Assembly (NCBI GenBank): GCA_029203165.1
Contig: CP119308.1
Location: 2,666,001 to 2,730,000 of the forward strand
DNA: 64,000 nt
Direction of reading: 5' to 3'
Source of the DNA: Candidatus Microbacterium colombiense
Lineage (GTDB): Bacteria; Actinomycetota; Actinomycetes; Actinomycetales; Microbacteriaceae
The position numbers and the translations under genes were made by a program. The notes under the pieces were generated by a model that was not told the DNA's origin, searched no databases, and worked only from the letters and a program-made list of their open reading frames with translations. How positions within the stretch are numbered: position 1 is the stretch's first letter; each line of letters opens with the position of its first letter. This document shows, piece by piece, positions 45,521 to 54,259 of this stretch.

Positions 45521-46560
45521 CACACCACCATCCCGTACTGCTCGCTGAATCGGACATCGCCCTCGGCCATGTCGCGCATGTCCTGCACATCGCTGCGGAA
45601 CATGAGTCCCCGCTCGATGCCCATGCCGAACGCGAAGCCGCTGTACTCCTCGGGGTCGATCCCGGCCGCACGCAGCACGTTCGGGTTGACCATGCCGCAT
45701 CCGCCCCACTCGATCCAGCGCGCCCCACCCTTGAAGGTCGGGTGCCACAGGTCGAGCTCGGCGGAGGGCTCGGTGAACGGGAAGTAGTTGGTGCGGAAGC
45801 GCGTCTTCGCCTCGGCACCGAAGAGCAGCTTCGCGAAATGATCGAGCGTGCCCTTGAGGTGCGCCATCGTGATGCCCTTGTCGATGACGAGTCCCTCGAA
45901 CTGGGTGAAGACCGGAAGGTGTGTCGCGTCGAACTCGTCGGTGCGGTACACGCGGCCGGGGCACAGCACGTAGATCGGCACCTCGCGATCGAGCATCGAG
46001 CGCACCTGCACCGGGCTCGTGTGCGTGCGCATCACCAGGTGGCGCGAGGTCGGGTCGACGTAGAAGGTGTCCTGCTCCTGGCGGGCGGGGTGGTCGACAT
46101 CGAAGTTGAGCGCGTCGAAGTTGAACCACTCGTGCTCGAGCTCGGGACCTTCCGCGATCTCCCAGCCCATGCCCACGAAGATGTCGCAGACCTGATCCTG
46201 CAGGAGCGTGAGCGGATGCCGCGCGCCGACGCGGGTGCGCGAGGGCACGGCCGTGATGTCGATGCGCTCGGCCTCGAGCCTCGCGGCGACCTCGGCCTCG
46301 GCGAGCTCGGCCTCCTTCGCCGCCAGCGCCTGGGTGACCTGACCGCGGCCCTGACCGACGATCTTGCCGAACGCCGCCTTGTTCTCGGGTGCGACCCGAC
46401 GCATCGACGCATTGAGCACCGCGAGCGGTGATCCCTCTGCGACGTGCGCCGCGCGGGCGGCTTTCAGCTCGGACGTATCGGCTGCGGCGCCGATCGCAGC
46501 GAGCGCTGCGGCGACGGCCGCTTCGACGGCTTCTGGGGTGATCTCGGGAGACTCAGACAC
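45520..46560 (-). CDS. pheS: Phenylalanyl-tRNA synthetase alpha subunit
   Basis: 346 residues, class II catalytic subunit. A coiled-coil N-terminus (about 1-90) precedes HPLTLLQDQVCDIFVGMGWE. Motif 2 is in RFRTNYFPFTEPSAELDLWH and motif 3 in FAFGMGIERGLMFR; FDALNFDVDHPARQ and THTSPVQVRSM are further family blocks. It pairs with pheT in the alpha2-beta2 enzyme. The promoter is not obvious in the 33 bases up to the gluD stop, but the gene starts at 46560 facing away from gluD's end. Confidence 0.97.
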   Translation of the reverse strand: MSESPEITPEAVEAAVAAALAAIGAAADTSELKAARAAHVAEGSPLAVLNASMRRVAPENKAAFGKIVGQGRGQVTQALAAKEAELAEAEVAARLEAERIDITAVPSRTRVGARHPLTLLQDQVCDIFVGMGWEIAEGPELEHEWFNFDALNFDVDHPARQEQDTFYVDPTSRHLVMRTHTSPVQVRSMLDREVPIYVLCPGRVYRTDEFDATHLPVFTQFEGLVIDKGITMAHLKGTLDHFAKLLFGAEAKTRFRTNYFPFTEPSAELDLWHPTFKGGARWIEWGGCGMVNPNVLRAAGIDPEEYSGFAFGMGIERGLMFRSDVQDMRDMAEGDVRFSEQYGMVV

Positions 46561-46592
46561 GAGATAGGAGTCTACCGGCGCGCGGTGAGCGG

Positions 46593-47525
46593 TCAGACTC
46601 CGCCGGGCCCGTTCCCCATGTCGAACTTGCCCGATCCGCGCTGCATCGCGATCACCTCGGTCACGGTGCCGTCGCCGTGCAGGCGCGGGTCCCGATCACC
46701 GGCATCCGGGGTGTACCCCTTGAGCTTGGGCGAGCGTCGTGTGCGGATCTCCAGCCAGCGTGCGACCCCCGAGAGGATCAGGCACATCACGATGTAGATG
46801 CCGCCGATCACGAATGCCGACTGCAGCACCGGACGACCCTGCTGCGACGTGAGCTGCTTGGCGAAGTACAGCAGTTCGGGGTAGGTGATGATGAACCCGA
46901 GCGCGGTGTCCTTCAGCGTCACCACCAGCTGGGCAACGATCACGGGGAGCATCGCGCGGATGGCCTGCGGGAGCAGGATCAGCCGCATCACGCCGCTCTT
47001 TCGCAGACCGATCGCGAAGCCGGCCTCCTTCTGCCCACGCGGCAGCGACTCGATGCCCGCGCGGAGCACCTCGGCGAGGACGGAGCCGTTGTAGACCATG
47101 AGGGCGAGGACGACGGCCCAGTAGGGCTCCATCTTCACCCCGAGGACCGGGAGGCCGTAGTAGAGCAGCATCATGAGCACGAGCACGGGCACCGCCCGGA
47201 AGAACTCGGTGATGACCGTCACGGGCACACGCACCCAGGCGTGATCCGAGAGACGTCCGATGGCGAGCACGAACCCGAGCATGAGGCTCAGAAGGCCCGC
47301 CAGGGCGAAGGCGGCCAAGGTGCGACCGAGTGCTCCGAAGATCTGCGTCCACACCGCGCTGAACGTGAAGACGTACCAGCGGGATGCGTCGAACTGGCCG
47401 CTCTCGTAGAAGCGGTAGCCGATGAAGCCCAGCAGGGCGAGAACGACGAGCACGGTGACGACACCGAGCAGTCGGTTGCGCAGGATCGCCTTGGGACCGG
47501 GGACGTCGTACAGGACGGAAGTCAT
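46593..47525 (-). CDS. gluD: Glutamate ABC transporter permease (GluD-like)
   Basis: Inner-membrane permease of 310 residues with about five or six helices. RTLAAFALAGLLSLMLGF begins the HisM/polar amino acid permease domain. The EAA loop reads SLPRGQKEAGFAIGLRKSGV. A charged, extended tail (RRSPKLKGYTPDAG) is typical of GluD. Start chosen at 47525, overlapping gluC by ATGA. It is the last gene of the gluABCD order. Confidence 0.92.
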   Translation of the reverse strand: MTSVLYDVPGPKAILRNRLLGVVTVLVVLALLGFIGYRFYESGQFDASRWYVFTFSAVWTQIFGALGRTLAAFALAGLLSLMLGFVLAIGRLSDHAWVRVPVTVITEFFRAVPVLVLMMLLYYGLPVLGVKMEPYWAVVLALMVYNGSVLAEVLRAGIESLPRGQKEAGFAIGLRKSGVMRLILLPQAIRAMLPVIVAQLVVTLKDTALGFIITYPELLYFAKQLTSQQGRPVLQSAFVIGGIYIVMCLILSGVARWLEIRTRRSPKLKGYTPDAGDRDPRLHGDGTVTEVIAMQRGSGKFDMGNGPGGV

Positions 47526-48169
47526 CGCGCGATCCTCCACTTGTTCTCGAGATAGCGCTGCAGCCAGCTGAGCAGCAGCACCAGGACGACGAAGATGACG
47601 GCGACCCAGAGCAGGACGACGAGAGCGTTCTCGCCGCGCTCGCTGAGGAAGGAGCGGATCGCTCCGAGCTCGAGCACCGAGAAGCCGGCAGCGACCGTGG
47701 TGTTCTTGAGGAGCGCGATGAAGACGCTCATCATGGGCGGCACGACCGAACGGAACGCCTGCGGCAGGATGACCAGCGTCATCACCTGGCCGAATGGGAG
47801 ACCGATCGCCCGGGCGGCTTCTGCCTGACCGACCGGGACCGTGTTGATCCCGGCCCGGATCACTTCCGCGACGTACGTGGCGGTGTAGATGCCGATGGCG
47901 AGGATGCCGAGCACCGTGGTGCTCAGCTTCGGCAGCCCGAGCTGCGGGTAGCCGAAGATGAAGAAGAAGAAGACGAGCGTCAGCGGAGTGTTCCGGATGA
48001 GGTTCACATAGAGGGTTCCGACGACCCGTGCGATCGGCACGGGCGCGACGCGCATCGCGCCGACGACGAATCCGAGGATGAGCGCCAGCACCGCGCCGCC
48101 GAAGAAGATCAGCAGGGTGTTGCGAAGCGCCTCACCCCACAGATCGAGGTTTCCGAAGATGACGTCCAC
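47522..48169 (-). CDS. gluC: Glutamate ABC transporter permease (GluC-like)
   Basis: Permease of 215 residues with about five helices. The GTG start at 48169 follows GGGAGGA and opens VDVIFGNLDLWGEALRNTLL. NLIRNTPLTLVFFFF and the EAA loop TVPVGQAEAARAIGLPFGQV are family features. The longer frame to 48358 lies inside gluB and the hairpin and is rejected. It overlaps gluD by 4 bases. Confidence 0.93.
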   Translation of the reverse strand: MDVIFGNLDLWGEALRNTLLIFFGGAVLALILGFVVGAMRVAPVPIARVVGTLYVNLIRNTPLTLVFFFFIFGYPQLGLPKLSTTVLGILAIGIYTATYVAEVIRAGINTVPVGQAEAARAIGLPFGQVMTLVILPQAFRSVVPPMMSVFIALLKNTTVAAGFSVLELGAIRSFLSERGENALVVLLWVAVIFVVLVLLLSWLQRYLENKWRIAR

Positions 48170-48197
48170 GCCGTCCTCCCCTTCAGGTCTGTTTGAG

Positions 48198-48227
48198 GAG
48201 GGGGTGACCGCGGACGGCCACCCCCTC
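48198..48227 (-). promoter_or_regulatory. Intercistronic hairpin between gluB and gluC
   Basis: A 9-bp perfect stem GAGGGGGTG/CACCCCCTC with extra pairs inside, 7 bases after the gluB stop and about 30 bases before gluC. There is no U-run, so it is more likely an mRNA stabiliser or partial attenuator than a full terminator. Confidence 0.6.
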
Positions 48228-48233
48228 GAACGG

Positions 48234-49142
48234 TCAGTCGACGGTCGGCTGGCTGACTTCGATGCCGGATGTACCGAGGTTCTTGTCGAAGATCGCCTGC
48301 CAGATGTCGCCGCCGTCGGTGAACATCGTGTTGATGAACTCCTGCAGCGCCGCGTCATCCTTTGCGAGACCCACGCCGTAGCGCTCCTCGGTGAACGGCT
48401 CGCCGACGACCTTCAGGTTGTCGGGATCCTGGGCCGCGTAGCCGATCAGGATCGCCTGGTCGGTGGTGACCGCCTGGACCTCACCCGAGAGCAGAGCCTC
48501 GACACAGGCGGAGTACAGGTCGAACTCCTTGGTCGGGACGTCGGGGTAGTTGTCGCGGATGTTCTGGATCGGCGTGGAGCCGGTCGCCGAACAGACGGTC
48601 GTGTCTGCCGTCAGATCGGCTTCGCTCTTGATGTCCTCGTTGTCCGCCGCCACCAGCAGGCCCTGGCCCGTGATGAAGTACGGACCCGCGAAGGCGATCT
48701 GCTCCTTGCGCTTGTCGGTGATCGAGTACGTGCCGACGTAGTAGTCGATGTCGCCGTTGACGATGGCCTGCTCGCGGTTCGCGGAGGCGATCGCCTTGAA
48801 CTCGATCTTGTCTTCGTCGTAGCCGAGCGAGGCGGCGATCCAGCGGGCGATGTCGACGTCGAAGCCGGTGCGCTCCCCCGTCGTCACGTCGAGGAATCCG
48901 AGACCGGGCTGGTCCTCCTTGACACCGATGACGACCTTGTCGCGCTTCTGGATGGCGTCGAATGTCGGGCTGCCCTCGAGCTGGACGTCCGAGGCCACCT
49001 CGAACCAGGTGCTGTCTCCGCCGCCTTCGTCACCCCCGGTACCCGCTCCGGGGTCGGACGGGCTGCCGCTGTTGCAGGCCGTCAGCGCCAGCAGTGCTGC
49101 CGCCGCGATTCCGATGCCTGCCAGTGTCCGTGTGCGTCGCAT
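48234..49142 (-). CDS. gluB: Glutamate-binding lipoprotein of ABC transporter (GluB-like)
   Basis: Extracytoplasmic family 3 solute-binding protein of 302 residues. The signal peptide ends in lipobox LTAC with lipidated Cys23, followed by a Gly/Ser-rich linker. KVVIGVKEDQPGLGFLD and RTGFDVDIARWIAASLGY are the ligand-binding blocks of glutamate/polar amino acid receptors. GLLVAADNEDIKS follows. It lies between the ATPase and the permeases and is followed by the stem-loop at 48198-48227. Confidence 0.94.
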   Translation of the reverse strand: MRRTRTLAGIGIAAAALLALTACNSGSPSDPGAGTGGDEGGGDSTWFEVASDVQLEGSPTFDAIQKRDKVVIGVKEDQPGLGFLDVTTGERTGFDVDIARWIAASLGYDEDKIEFKAIASANREQAIVNGDIDYYVGTYSITDKRKEQIAFAGPYFITGQGLLVAADNEDIKSEADLTADTTVCSATGSTPIQNIRDNYPDVPTKEFDLYSACVEALLSGEVQAVTTDQAILIGYAAQDPDNLKVVGEPFTEERYGVGLAKDDAALQEFINTMFTDGGDIWQAIFDKNLGTSGIEVSQPTVD

Positions 49143-49187
49143 GTGCGTCTCCTTCGTGTGCTGTGTGTGCAGGGTCTGTGGTGGGGA

Positions 49188-49937
49188 TCAGTGCGTGAGG
49201 AGCTTCGAGAGGAAGTCCTTGGCGCGGTCGCTCGACGGATTCGTGAAGAACTCCTCGGGAGTCGCCTCCTCCACGATCCGCCCGTCCGCCATGAAGACGA
49301 CGCGGTCGGCGGCCTTGCGGGCGAATCCCATCTCGTGGGTGACGACGATCATCGTCATGCCCTCGTGCGCGAGGTCGACCATGACGTCGAGGACCTCGTT
49401 GATCATCTCGGGGTCCAGCGCGCTGGTGGGCTCGTCGAAGAGCATGACCTTGGGATGCATGGCGAGCGCGCGGGCGATCGCCACACGCTGCTGCTGGCCG
49501 CCCGACAGCTGGGCCGGGAGCTTGGACGCCTGCTTGGCGATGCCGACGCGTTCGAGGAGGGCCATCGCCTCCTTCTCGGCATCCGCCTTCTTGAGGCCGC
49601 GGACCTTGATCGGACCGAGCGTCACGTTCTCGAGGATCGTGAGGTGCGCGAACAGGTTGAACGACTGGAACACCATGCCGACATCGGCGCGCAGGTTCGC
49701 GAGCCCCTTGCCTTCGGCGGGGAGTTCCTTGCCGTCGATGCGGATCGACCCGCTCGTGATCGTCTCGAGACGGTTGATCGTGCGGCACAGGGTCGACTTG
49801 CCCGACCCGGACGGGCCGATCACGACGACGACCTCGCCGGAGTTCACCGTCAGATCGATGTCGGTCAGTGCCTGGAAGTCGCCGTAGTGCTTCTGCACGT
49901 TCTTTACCACGACGAGGGCTGTACCTGAGGTCATCAT
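49188..49937 (-). CDS. gluA: Glutamate ABC transporter ATPase (GluA-like)
   Basis: ATPase of 249 residues. Walker [19 protein letters not shown], signature [16 protein letters not shown], Walker [13 protein letters not shown] and the H-loop VVTHEMGFA are all present. Two ATGs are adjacent (49937 and 49934). GGAG sits only 2 bases before the first, so the second may be used. It is the first gene of gluABCD; upstream is a 399-base gap. Confidence 0.95.
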   Translation of the reverse strand: MMTSGTALVVVKNVQKHYGDFQALTDIDLTVNSGEVVVVIGPSGSGKSTLCRTINRLETITSGSIRIDGKELPAEGKGLANLRADVGMVFQSFNLFAHLTILENVTLGPIKVRGLKKADAEKEAMALLERVGIAKQASKLPAQLSGGQQQRVAIARALAMHPKVMLFDEPTSALDPEMINEVLDVMVDLAHEGMTMIVVTHEMGFARKAADRVVFMADGRIVEEATPEEFFTNPSSDRAKDFLSKLLTH

Positions 49938-50336
49938 TTCTCCAAACTAGCCACGTGGTCTTGATCGTTCCAGACAATCGAGCCGAGATTTACACGTTCG
50001 TAATGCCGATGGCGAAGTGAGTCTTCGCGGCTGCACAGGCGTTCCGCGACCCGTCCCTCACGGGCCGCGGAACCCCCACGGCTGCTGCGCCGTTCCCCCG
50101 AATGGCGCAGATCAGCGAGCGCCCGACCGGGCCTGATCACGAGGGTTTCGAGGGAGGGAGAACACCGTCGCCGTGATGTGCGGCACGAACTCATGGGCAT
50201 CGGGATTCTCCGTCGAATCGAGCGTGATCGACCTCACACTGGCAGAGCCCGGCGTCGCGTTGAGACTTCTTGAGGGTTTCTTGAGGAGCGGTCGCGGAGC
50301 GGGTGTGCAGCGACTCAGCGCCTCAGCACCCGTACG
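49938..50336. other. 399-base intergenic region between gluA and the TAXI gene
   Basis: It contains the gluA upstream region with a palindrome CCACGTGG near 49952-49959, a hairpin-prone stretch around 50040-50075 (GTTCCGCG with CGCGGAAC), and the TTGAG direct repeats at 50260-50286. An 88-codon minus-strand frame (50200-49934) overlaps the gluA start but has no convincing coding character. I see no other gene. Confidence 0.6.
50260..50286. promoter_or_regulatory. Phased TTGAG direct repeats, candidate OmpR-family response-regulator site
   Basis: TTGAG occurs at 50260, 50270 and 50281, a spacing of 10 and 11 bases, one helical turn. The second and third are preceded by TTC. On the minus strand this reads CTCAAG-type repeats like those bound by OmpR-family regulators in actinobacteria. 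It lies just beyond the TAXI gene of the neighbouring two-component cluster. Confidence 0.45.
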
Positions 50337-51296
50337 TCATCGTCGGGTGTCGCGGTAGAACGCGACCGCACCGGGGTGCAGCTCGACCGGCGCGGTGAAG
50401 ATCGCCTGGCGCCGGTTCAACAGCGCCGCAGCCGGCACCTCGGCCGCCATCCGGGATCGGGAGTCGAACAGCACCACCAGGATGTCGCGCACCACGTCAT
50501 CGGGGGTGGACGCCGCCGTGATCAGATAGTTCGGCACCGCCATCGTCGGCGATGACTCGGTGAGCCCGTAGGTGCCCGCGGGGAAATCCGCCGGACGATA
50601 GGCGTCGGAGTACCGGCTGTTGACCGCGTTCACCCACTCCTGCTCGACGGGCAGAAGCCGCACGGGAAGATCGGTCGCGAGCTCCTGGATGCCGGGGGTG
50701 GGCAGACCACCGACCCAGAAGAAGCCGTCGATCTCGGCGCGCTCCATCGCGCTGATGGACTCCTGCAGATCCAATTGAGGATTCTGCACCGTGGAGGAGT
50801 CGACACCGGCGGCATCCAGCACACGGCTCGCGATGACGTTCACCCCGGAGTTCTCCGCCCCGAGCGAGACGCGTTTGCCGGCGAGGTCTGTGATCCCCTC
50901 CACATCCGAGTCCGCCCGCACGACGACGTGCAGATACTCGTCGTACAGCCGCGCGAGCGCGCGCACGGCGATGGGCTCGTCGAATGCCCCGGCGCCGGCG
51001 ACGGCATCCGCCGCGGCATCCCCCTGCGCGAATCCGAGAACGGCATCGCCAGAGCCGATGCGCAGCAGATTCTCGACGGAACCGTTCGTCTCCTCGGAGA
51101 CCGCATCGATCCCCAGGTTCTGTGACAGCTCATCGGCGAGGTGCGTGCCGTAGTCGAAGTAGACCCCCGTCGTGCCACCGCTGGCGATCTCGTAGGTCTG
51201 GCCGCTCCATTCGCTCGCGCGTTGCGAGCACGCGCCCAGCATCGCGATCACGGCGACGCACACGGTCGCGGCGAGGATCCGCACAGCGCGCCTCAT
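50337..51296 (-). CDS. TAXI-family solute-binding lipoprotein
   Basis: Extracytoplasmic binding protein of 319 residues of the TRAP-associated TAXI family. The signal peptide ends in lipobox LGAC with lipidated Cys23. The binding-domain blocks are YEIASGGTTGVYFDYGTHLA, VLGFAQGDAAADAV, ITDLAGKRVSLGAENSGVNV and IDGFFWVGGLPTPGIQEL. No TRAP permease gene (fused DctQM) is nearby. Instead its start overlaps the sensor kinase by 4 bases, so it may act as the kinase's ligand-binding partner (inference). Ligands of TAXI proteins include glutamate and small organic acids. Confidence 0.9.
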   Translation of the reverse strand: MRRAVRILAATVCVAVIAMLGACSQRASEWSGQTYEIASGGTTGVYFDYGTHLADELSQNLGIDAVSEETNGSVENLLRIGSGDAVLGFAQGDAAADAVAGAGAFDEPIAVRALARLYDEYLHVVVRADSDVEGITDLAGKRVSLGAENSGVNVIASRVLDAAGVDSSTVQNPQLDLQESISAMERAEIDGFFWVGGLPTPGIQELATDLPVRLLPVEQEWVNAVNSRYSDAYRPADFPAGTYGLTESSPTMAVPNYLITAASTPDDVVRDILVVLFDSRSRMAAEVPAAALLNRRQAIFTAPVELHPGAVAFYRDTRR

Positions 51297-52669
51297 CCTG
51301 CTGCCCCGTCCGCGACGCGGAGAGAGATCATCAGACCGCCGCCTTCCGGGGACGACACCGTCAGCTCGCCCCCGATGGAGGCGAGCAGGTCGGTCGCGAT
51401 GGCGAGTCCGAGCCCCGATCCGGGGGTGTCACCGCTGTCGGCGCTGCGCCAGAAGCGATCCGTCGCGGAGTCGACCTCGTCGGCAGGCAGCCCGGGACCG
51501 TGATCGCGCACCGTGATCTCACCGGCGCCGCCCGCGCGGCGGGCTCCGATGTCGACCACCGCCCCGTCGGGAGAGAACTTCACCGCGTTGTCGATCACCG
51601 CATCCAGGGCGCTCTCGACGATCGTGCGATCGGTGACGCTCATGACCGCACCGTCCGCAGCGACCCGGAACACGATTCCCCGCTGCCCCGCCACGTCGCG
51701 CCAGGCGTCTGCGCGGTGGGAGACCATGAGCGCCAGATCGACGGCGGAGAACATCGAATCGGCCTGCCCCCGGCGCGCGAGGCCGAGCAGCGTCTCGAGG
51801 ATGCGCGCCATGCGTCGTCCCTCTTCCCTCGTCTCCTCCACGTCGTCCTCCCATTCGGGGCCGAGCCCTGTGGAGAGATGTTCCACGCGCAGGAGGAGGG
51901 CATTGAGGGGATTGCGCAGCTCGTGCGACGCGTTCATCGCGAACTCCTGCTGCCGGGTGAGGACGCGCTCGATCTCCTCCGCCATGTCGTTGAACACGCG
52001 GGTCATGCGTCGGAGCTCCGGCGGGCCGGTGTCCTCCGACACACGCGCATCCATCTCACCGCGCTCGATCGCGATCATCGCCTCGTCGAGGCGCCGCACC
52101 GGCGAGAGCACCCAGCGTGCGAGCTGGAACACCAGGAGCACTCCGAGCGCGATCGACACGACCGCGATCGCCGTCAGCACCAGTGCCTGCTGAAGGATCG
52201 CGGCGCGCGGCGCCTCCACATCGGCGGTGATCATCACGGCGCCGATCACGTCACCGTCGTCGAGCACCGGCTCCACGACCGCGGCATCCGGGATGATCCA
52301 CGGCAGGGCGGGTTCCGGTGCCTCGGCACGGCGCCCAGACAGGGCGAGTCGTACCCGCTCGGACTGGTCTTCGTCGAGCACCTCGACCGCCGGGTCGCTC
52401 GTCGCCCAGATCGCACCGGACAGGTCGAAGACCACCACCTCGATCCCGTAGACCGCCTGGAACCGCCGCGCCTCCCCCTCCACGACCGTCTCGCTTCCCG
52501 AACGCAGAGCCTGCCGGGCGCTGGTCACGAAATACCCGAGGTCGGCGAACTGCTCGGTGTACAGCTCCTGCTGGATGCTGCGCGCCGCGCTCAGCCCCGT
52601 CGCGCCGCCCAGGGAGAGCAGGATCGCGATCAGGGGCACGAGGAAGACGATGACCAGTCGGTTGCGCAT
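51293..52669 (-). CDS. Sensor histidine kinase
   Basis: Kinase of 458 residues. An N-terminal membrane helix (about 6-26) is followed by an extracytoplasmic domain of about 130 residues, a second helix (VLTAIAVVSIALGVLLVFQL), and a HAMP linker. The H-box is FAMNASHELRNPLNALLLRV, the N-box ALDAVIDNAVKF, G1 VRDHGPGLPADEV and G2 GSGLGLAIATDLL. It is encoded 3 bases after the response regulator and overlaps the TAXI lipoprotein gene, so all three are probably co-transcribed. Confidence 0.95.
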   Translation of the reverse strand: MRNRLVIVFLVPLIAILLSLGGATGLSAARSIQQELYTEQFADLGYFVTSARQALRSGSETVVEGEARRFQAVYGIEVVVFDLSGAIWATSDPAVEVLDEDQSERVRLALSGRRAEAPEPALPWIIPDAAVVEPVLDDGDVIGAVMITADVEAPRAAILQQALVLTAIAVVSIALGVLLVFQLARWVLSPVRRLDEAMIAIERGEMDARVSEDTGPPELRRMTRVFNDMAEEIERVLTRQQEFAMNASHELRNPLNALLLRVEHLSTGLGPEWEDDVEETREEGRRMARILETLLGLARRGQADSMFSAVDLALMVSHRADAWRDVAGQRGIVFRVAADGAVMSVTDRTIVESALDAVIDNAVKFSPDGAVVDIGARRAGGAGEITVRDHGPGLPADEVDSATDRFWRSADSGDTPGSGLGLAIATDLLASIGGELTVSSPEGGGLMISLRVADGAAG

Positions 52670-52672
52670 CGC

Positions 52673-53344
52673 TCAGGCGCCCGCCAACCGGTATCCGACT
52701 CCGCGGACCGTCTCGACGAGCGCCCGCTCACCGGTCTTGCGTCGAATCGCACCGATGTGCACCTCGAGCGAGTGGCCGAAGCCCCTCCAGTCGGTGTTCC
52801 AGACCTCACGGATGAGACGCTCCTTCGGCACCGCGACGCCGGGATAGCGCGCGAGCACCGCCACGATGTCGAACTCCTTGCGTGTGAGCTCCACCGGCAC
52901 ATCGTCGACGAGCAGCTGGCGCCCGACCAGATCGACCTGAACCGCCCCTCCCAGCACGCTGACCCTGGCATCGGAGTCGGGTCGCACGGCTCGCGATCGC
53001 CGCGTGACCGCCTCGATCCGGGCGAGCAGCTCGTGCACGTCGTAGGGCTTCACGACGAAGTCATCCGCCCCGGCGCGCAGGCCCTTGATGCGCTCCGTGA
53101 CCTGGCTGCGCGCCGTGACGACCACGATCGGCACGTCGGAGCGTGCCCGGATGCGGCGGCACAGATCGATTCCGTCGACGTCGGGGAGGCCCAGATCGAG
53201 CAGCACGACCTCGGTGTCCGCGTCGATGAGATCGAGCGCGGAGGCGCCGTCGGCGGCACGCACGGTCGCGTATCCGGAACGCGCCAGGAACGCGTCGAGA
53301 GCCGCGGCGACGCGTTCGTCGTCCTCCACGATCAGAATCCTCAT
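52673..53344 (-). CDS. OmpR/PhoB-family response regulator
   Basis: Regulator of 223 residues. The receiver domain has acidic pocket Asp8-Asp9, phosphoacceptor Asp50 in VVLLDLGLPDVDG, TAR in VVTARSQ and the Lys of VVKPYD. The C-terminal winged helix includes ELTRKEFDIVAVLARYPG and LEVHIGAIRRKTGERALVET. It lies 23 bases after the methyltransferase gene stop and 3 bases before the kinase. The phased TTGAG repeats at 50260 are a candidate target. Confidence 0.95.
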   Translation of the reverse strand: MRILIVEDDERVAAALDAFLARSGYATVRAADGASALDLIDADTEVVLLDLGLPDVDGIDLCRRIRARSDVPIVVVTARSQVTERIKGLRAGADDFVVKPYDVHELLARIEAVTRRSRAVRPDSDARVSVLGGAVQVDLVGRQLLVDDVPVELTRKEFDIVAVLARYPGVAVPKERLIREVWNTDWRGFGHSLEVHIGAIRRKTGERALVETVRGVGYRLAGA

Positions 53345-53367
53345 CGACCCTGTCCCCCGTCCGCGGA

Positions 53368-54177
53368 TCAGCCCGCGGCAGCGCGCTGCGCGAAGGCGCT
53401 CTCGTACAGGCAGACGCTGGCGGCGGTCGCCAGGTTCAACGACTCCGCGCGCCCGAAGATGGGGAGCTTGAGCACCCGATCCGCCAGGTCGAGAGCCTCA
53501 TCCTCGAGCCCGCGCGCCTCGTTGCCGAAGAGCCACGCTGTGGGTTCCGCGAGCACTCCCTCGGCGCGGGCCGCGAGCAGGTCGTCACCCTTCACATCGG
53601 CGGCGAGGATGCGGAGCCCGGCCTCATGCGCACGGTCGATGACATCGGAGAGATCTCCTGCCACGGAGACGGGCAGATGGAACATCGACCCTGTCGTGGC
53701 CCGCACGACCTTGGGGTTGTACGGATCGACGGTACGACCGGTCAGCACCACCGCGTCCGCACCGGCGGCATCCGCCGCGCGGATGATGGTGCCGAGGTTT
53801 CCCGGGTCGCGGATCTCCTCGCAGATCGCGACCAGACGAGGACCGGCCGCGAAGATGTCGCGAACGGATGTCGGCGTCTGCCGCACGACCGCCACGAGAC
53901 CCTGCGGGGTGACGGTGTCGGCCATCGCGTTGAGCACGTACTCGGTCACGAACTCGACGTGCACATCGGCCGTGGCGGCATTCGCACGGATATCGGGATG
54001 CCGGTCCCAACCGGCCGGGGTCGCGAACAACTCGACGATCGCCTCGGGGCGGTACATCAGCGCCTCGCGCACGGCCTGCGGTCCTTCGAGAAGGAACAGG
54101 CCGGTCTCGGTTCGCGCGCTGCGCTTGGTCAGCTTCGCGACAGCACGGACTCGGGGGGACCGGGGGTTCTCCAGCAC
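53368..54177 (-). CDS. SpoU/TrmH-family RNA 2'-O-methyltransferase
   Basis: RNA ribose methyltransferase of 269 residues. An N-terminal substrate-binding part (NPRSPRVRAVAKLTKRSAR) precedes the SPOUT knot: motif 1 RDPGNLGTIIRAADAAGA, motif 2 WLFGNEARGL and motif 3 LPIFGRAESLNLATAASVCL. This placement next to rplT is common in actinobacteria and the target is probably 23S rRNA. Its gene begins 67 bases after the rplT stop, beyond a terminator. Confidence 0.93.
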   Translation of the reverse strand: MLENPRSPRVRAVAKLTKRSARTETGLFLLEGPQAVREALMYRPEAIVELFATPAGWDRHPDIRANAATADVHVEFVTEYVLNAMADTVTPQGLVAVVRQTPTSVRDIFAAGPRLVAICEEIRDPGNLGTIIRAADAAGADAVVLTGRTVDPYNPKVVRATTGSMFHLPVSVAGDLSDVIDRAHEAGLRILAADVKGDDLLAARAEGVLAEPTAWLFGNEARGLEDEALDLADRVLKLPIFGRAESLNLATAASVCLYESAFAQRAAAG

Positions 54178-54213
54178 GTTGACAGTCTAGAAGGCGTCAC
54201 GTCCCGGAAACGA

Positions 54214-54247
54214 CACAGGGCGCCCTCCCGAAGGAGAGCGCCCTGTG
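54214..54247 (-). terminator. Intrinsic terminator after infC-rpmI-rplT
   Basis: Stem of CACAGGGCGC with GCGCCCTGTG extended by CCTCC/GGAG around a CGAA tetraloop, 13 bases after the rplT stop on the minus strand, followed by TCGTTTCC. It separates the ribosomal operon from the methyltransferase gene. Confidence 0.8.
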
Positions 54248-54259
54248 GAGAAGAGATGC

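Noticed and set aside
45521..46129. N-terminal extension of pheT by about 200 codons
   Set aside because: It lies inside pheS, and the canonical PheT N-terminus begins at 45520 with a TGATG overlap.
49934..50200. 88-codon minus-strand gene overlapping the gluA start, with GGAG before its ATG
   Set aside because: The Arg/Ser-rich composition and lack of any recognisable domain look non-coding; it is more likely the gluA upstream region.
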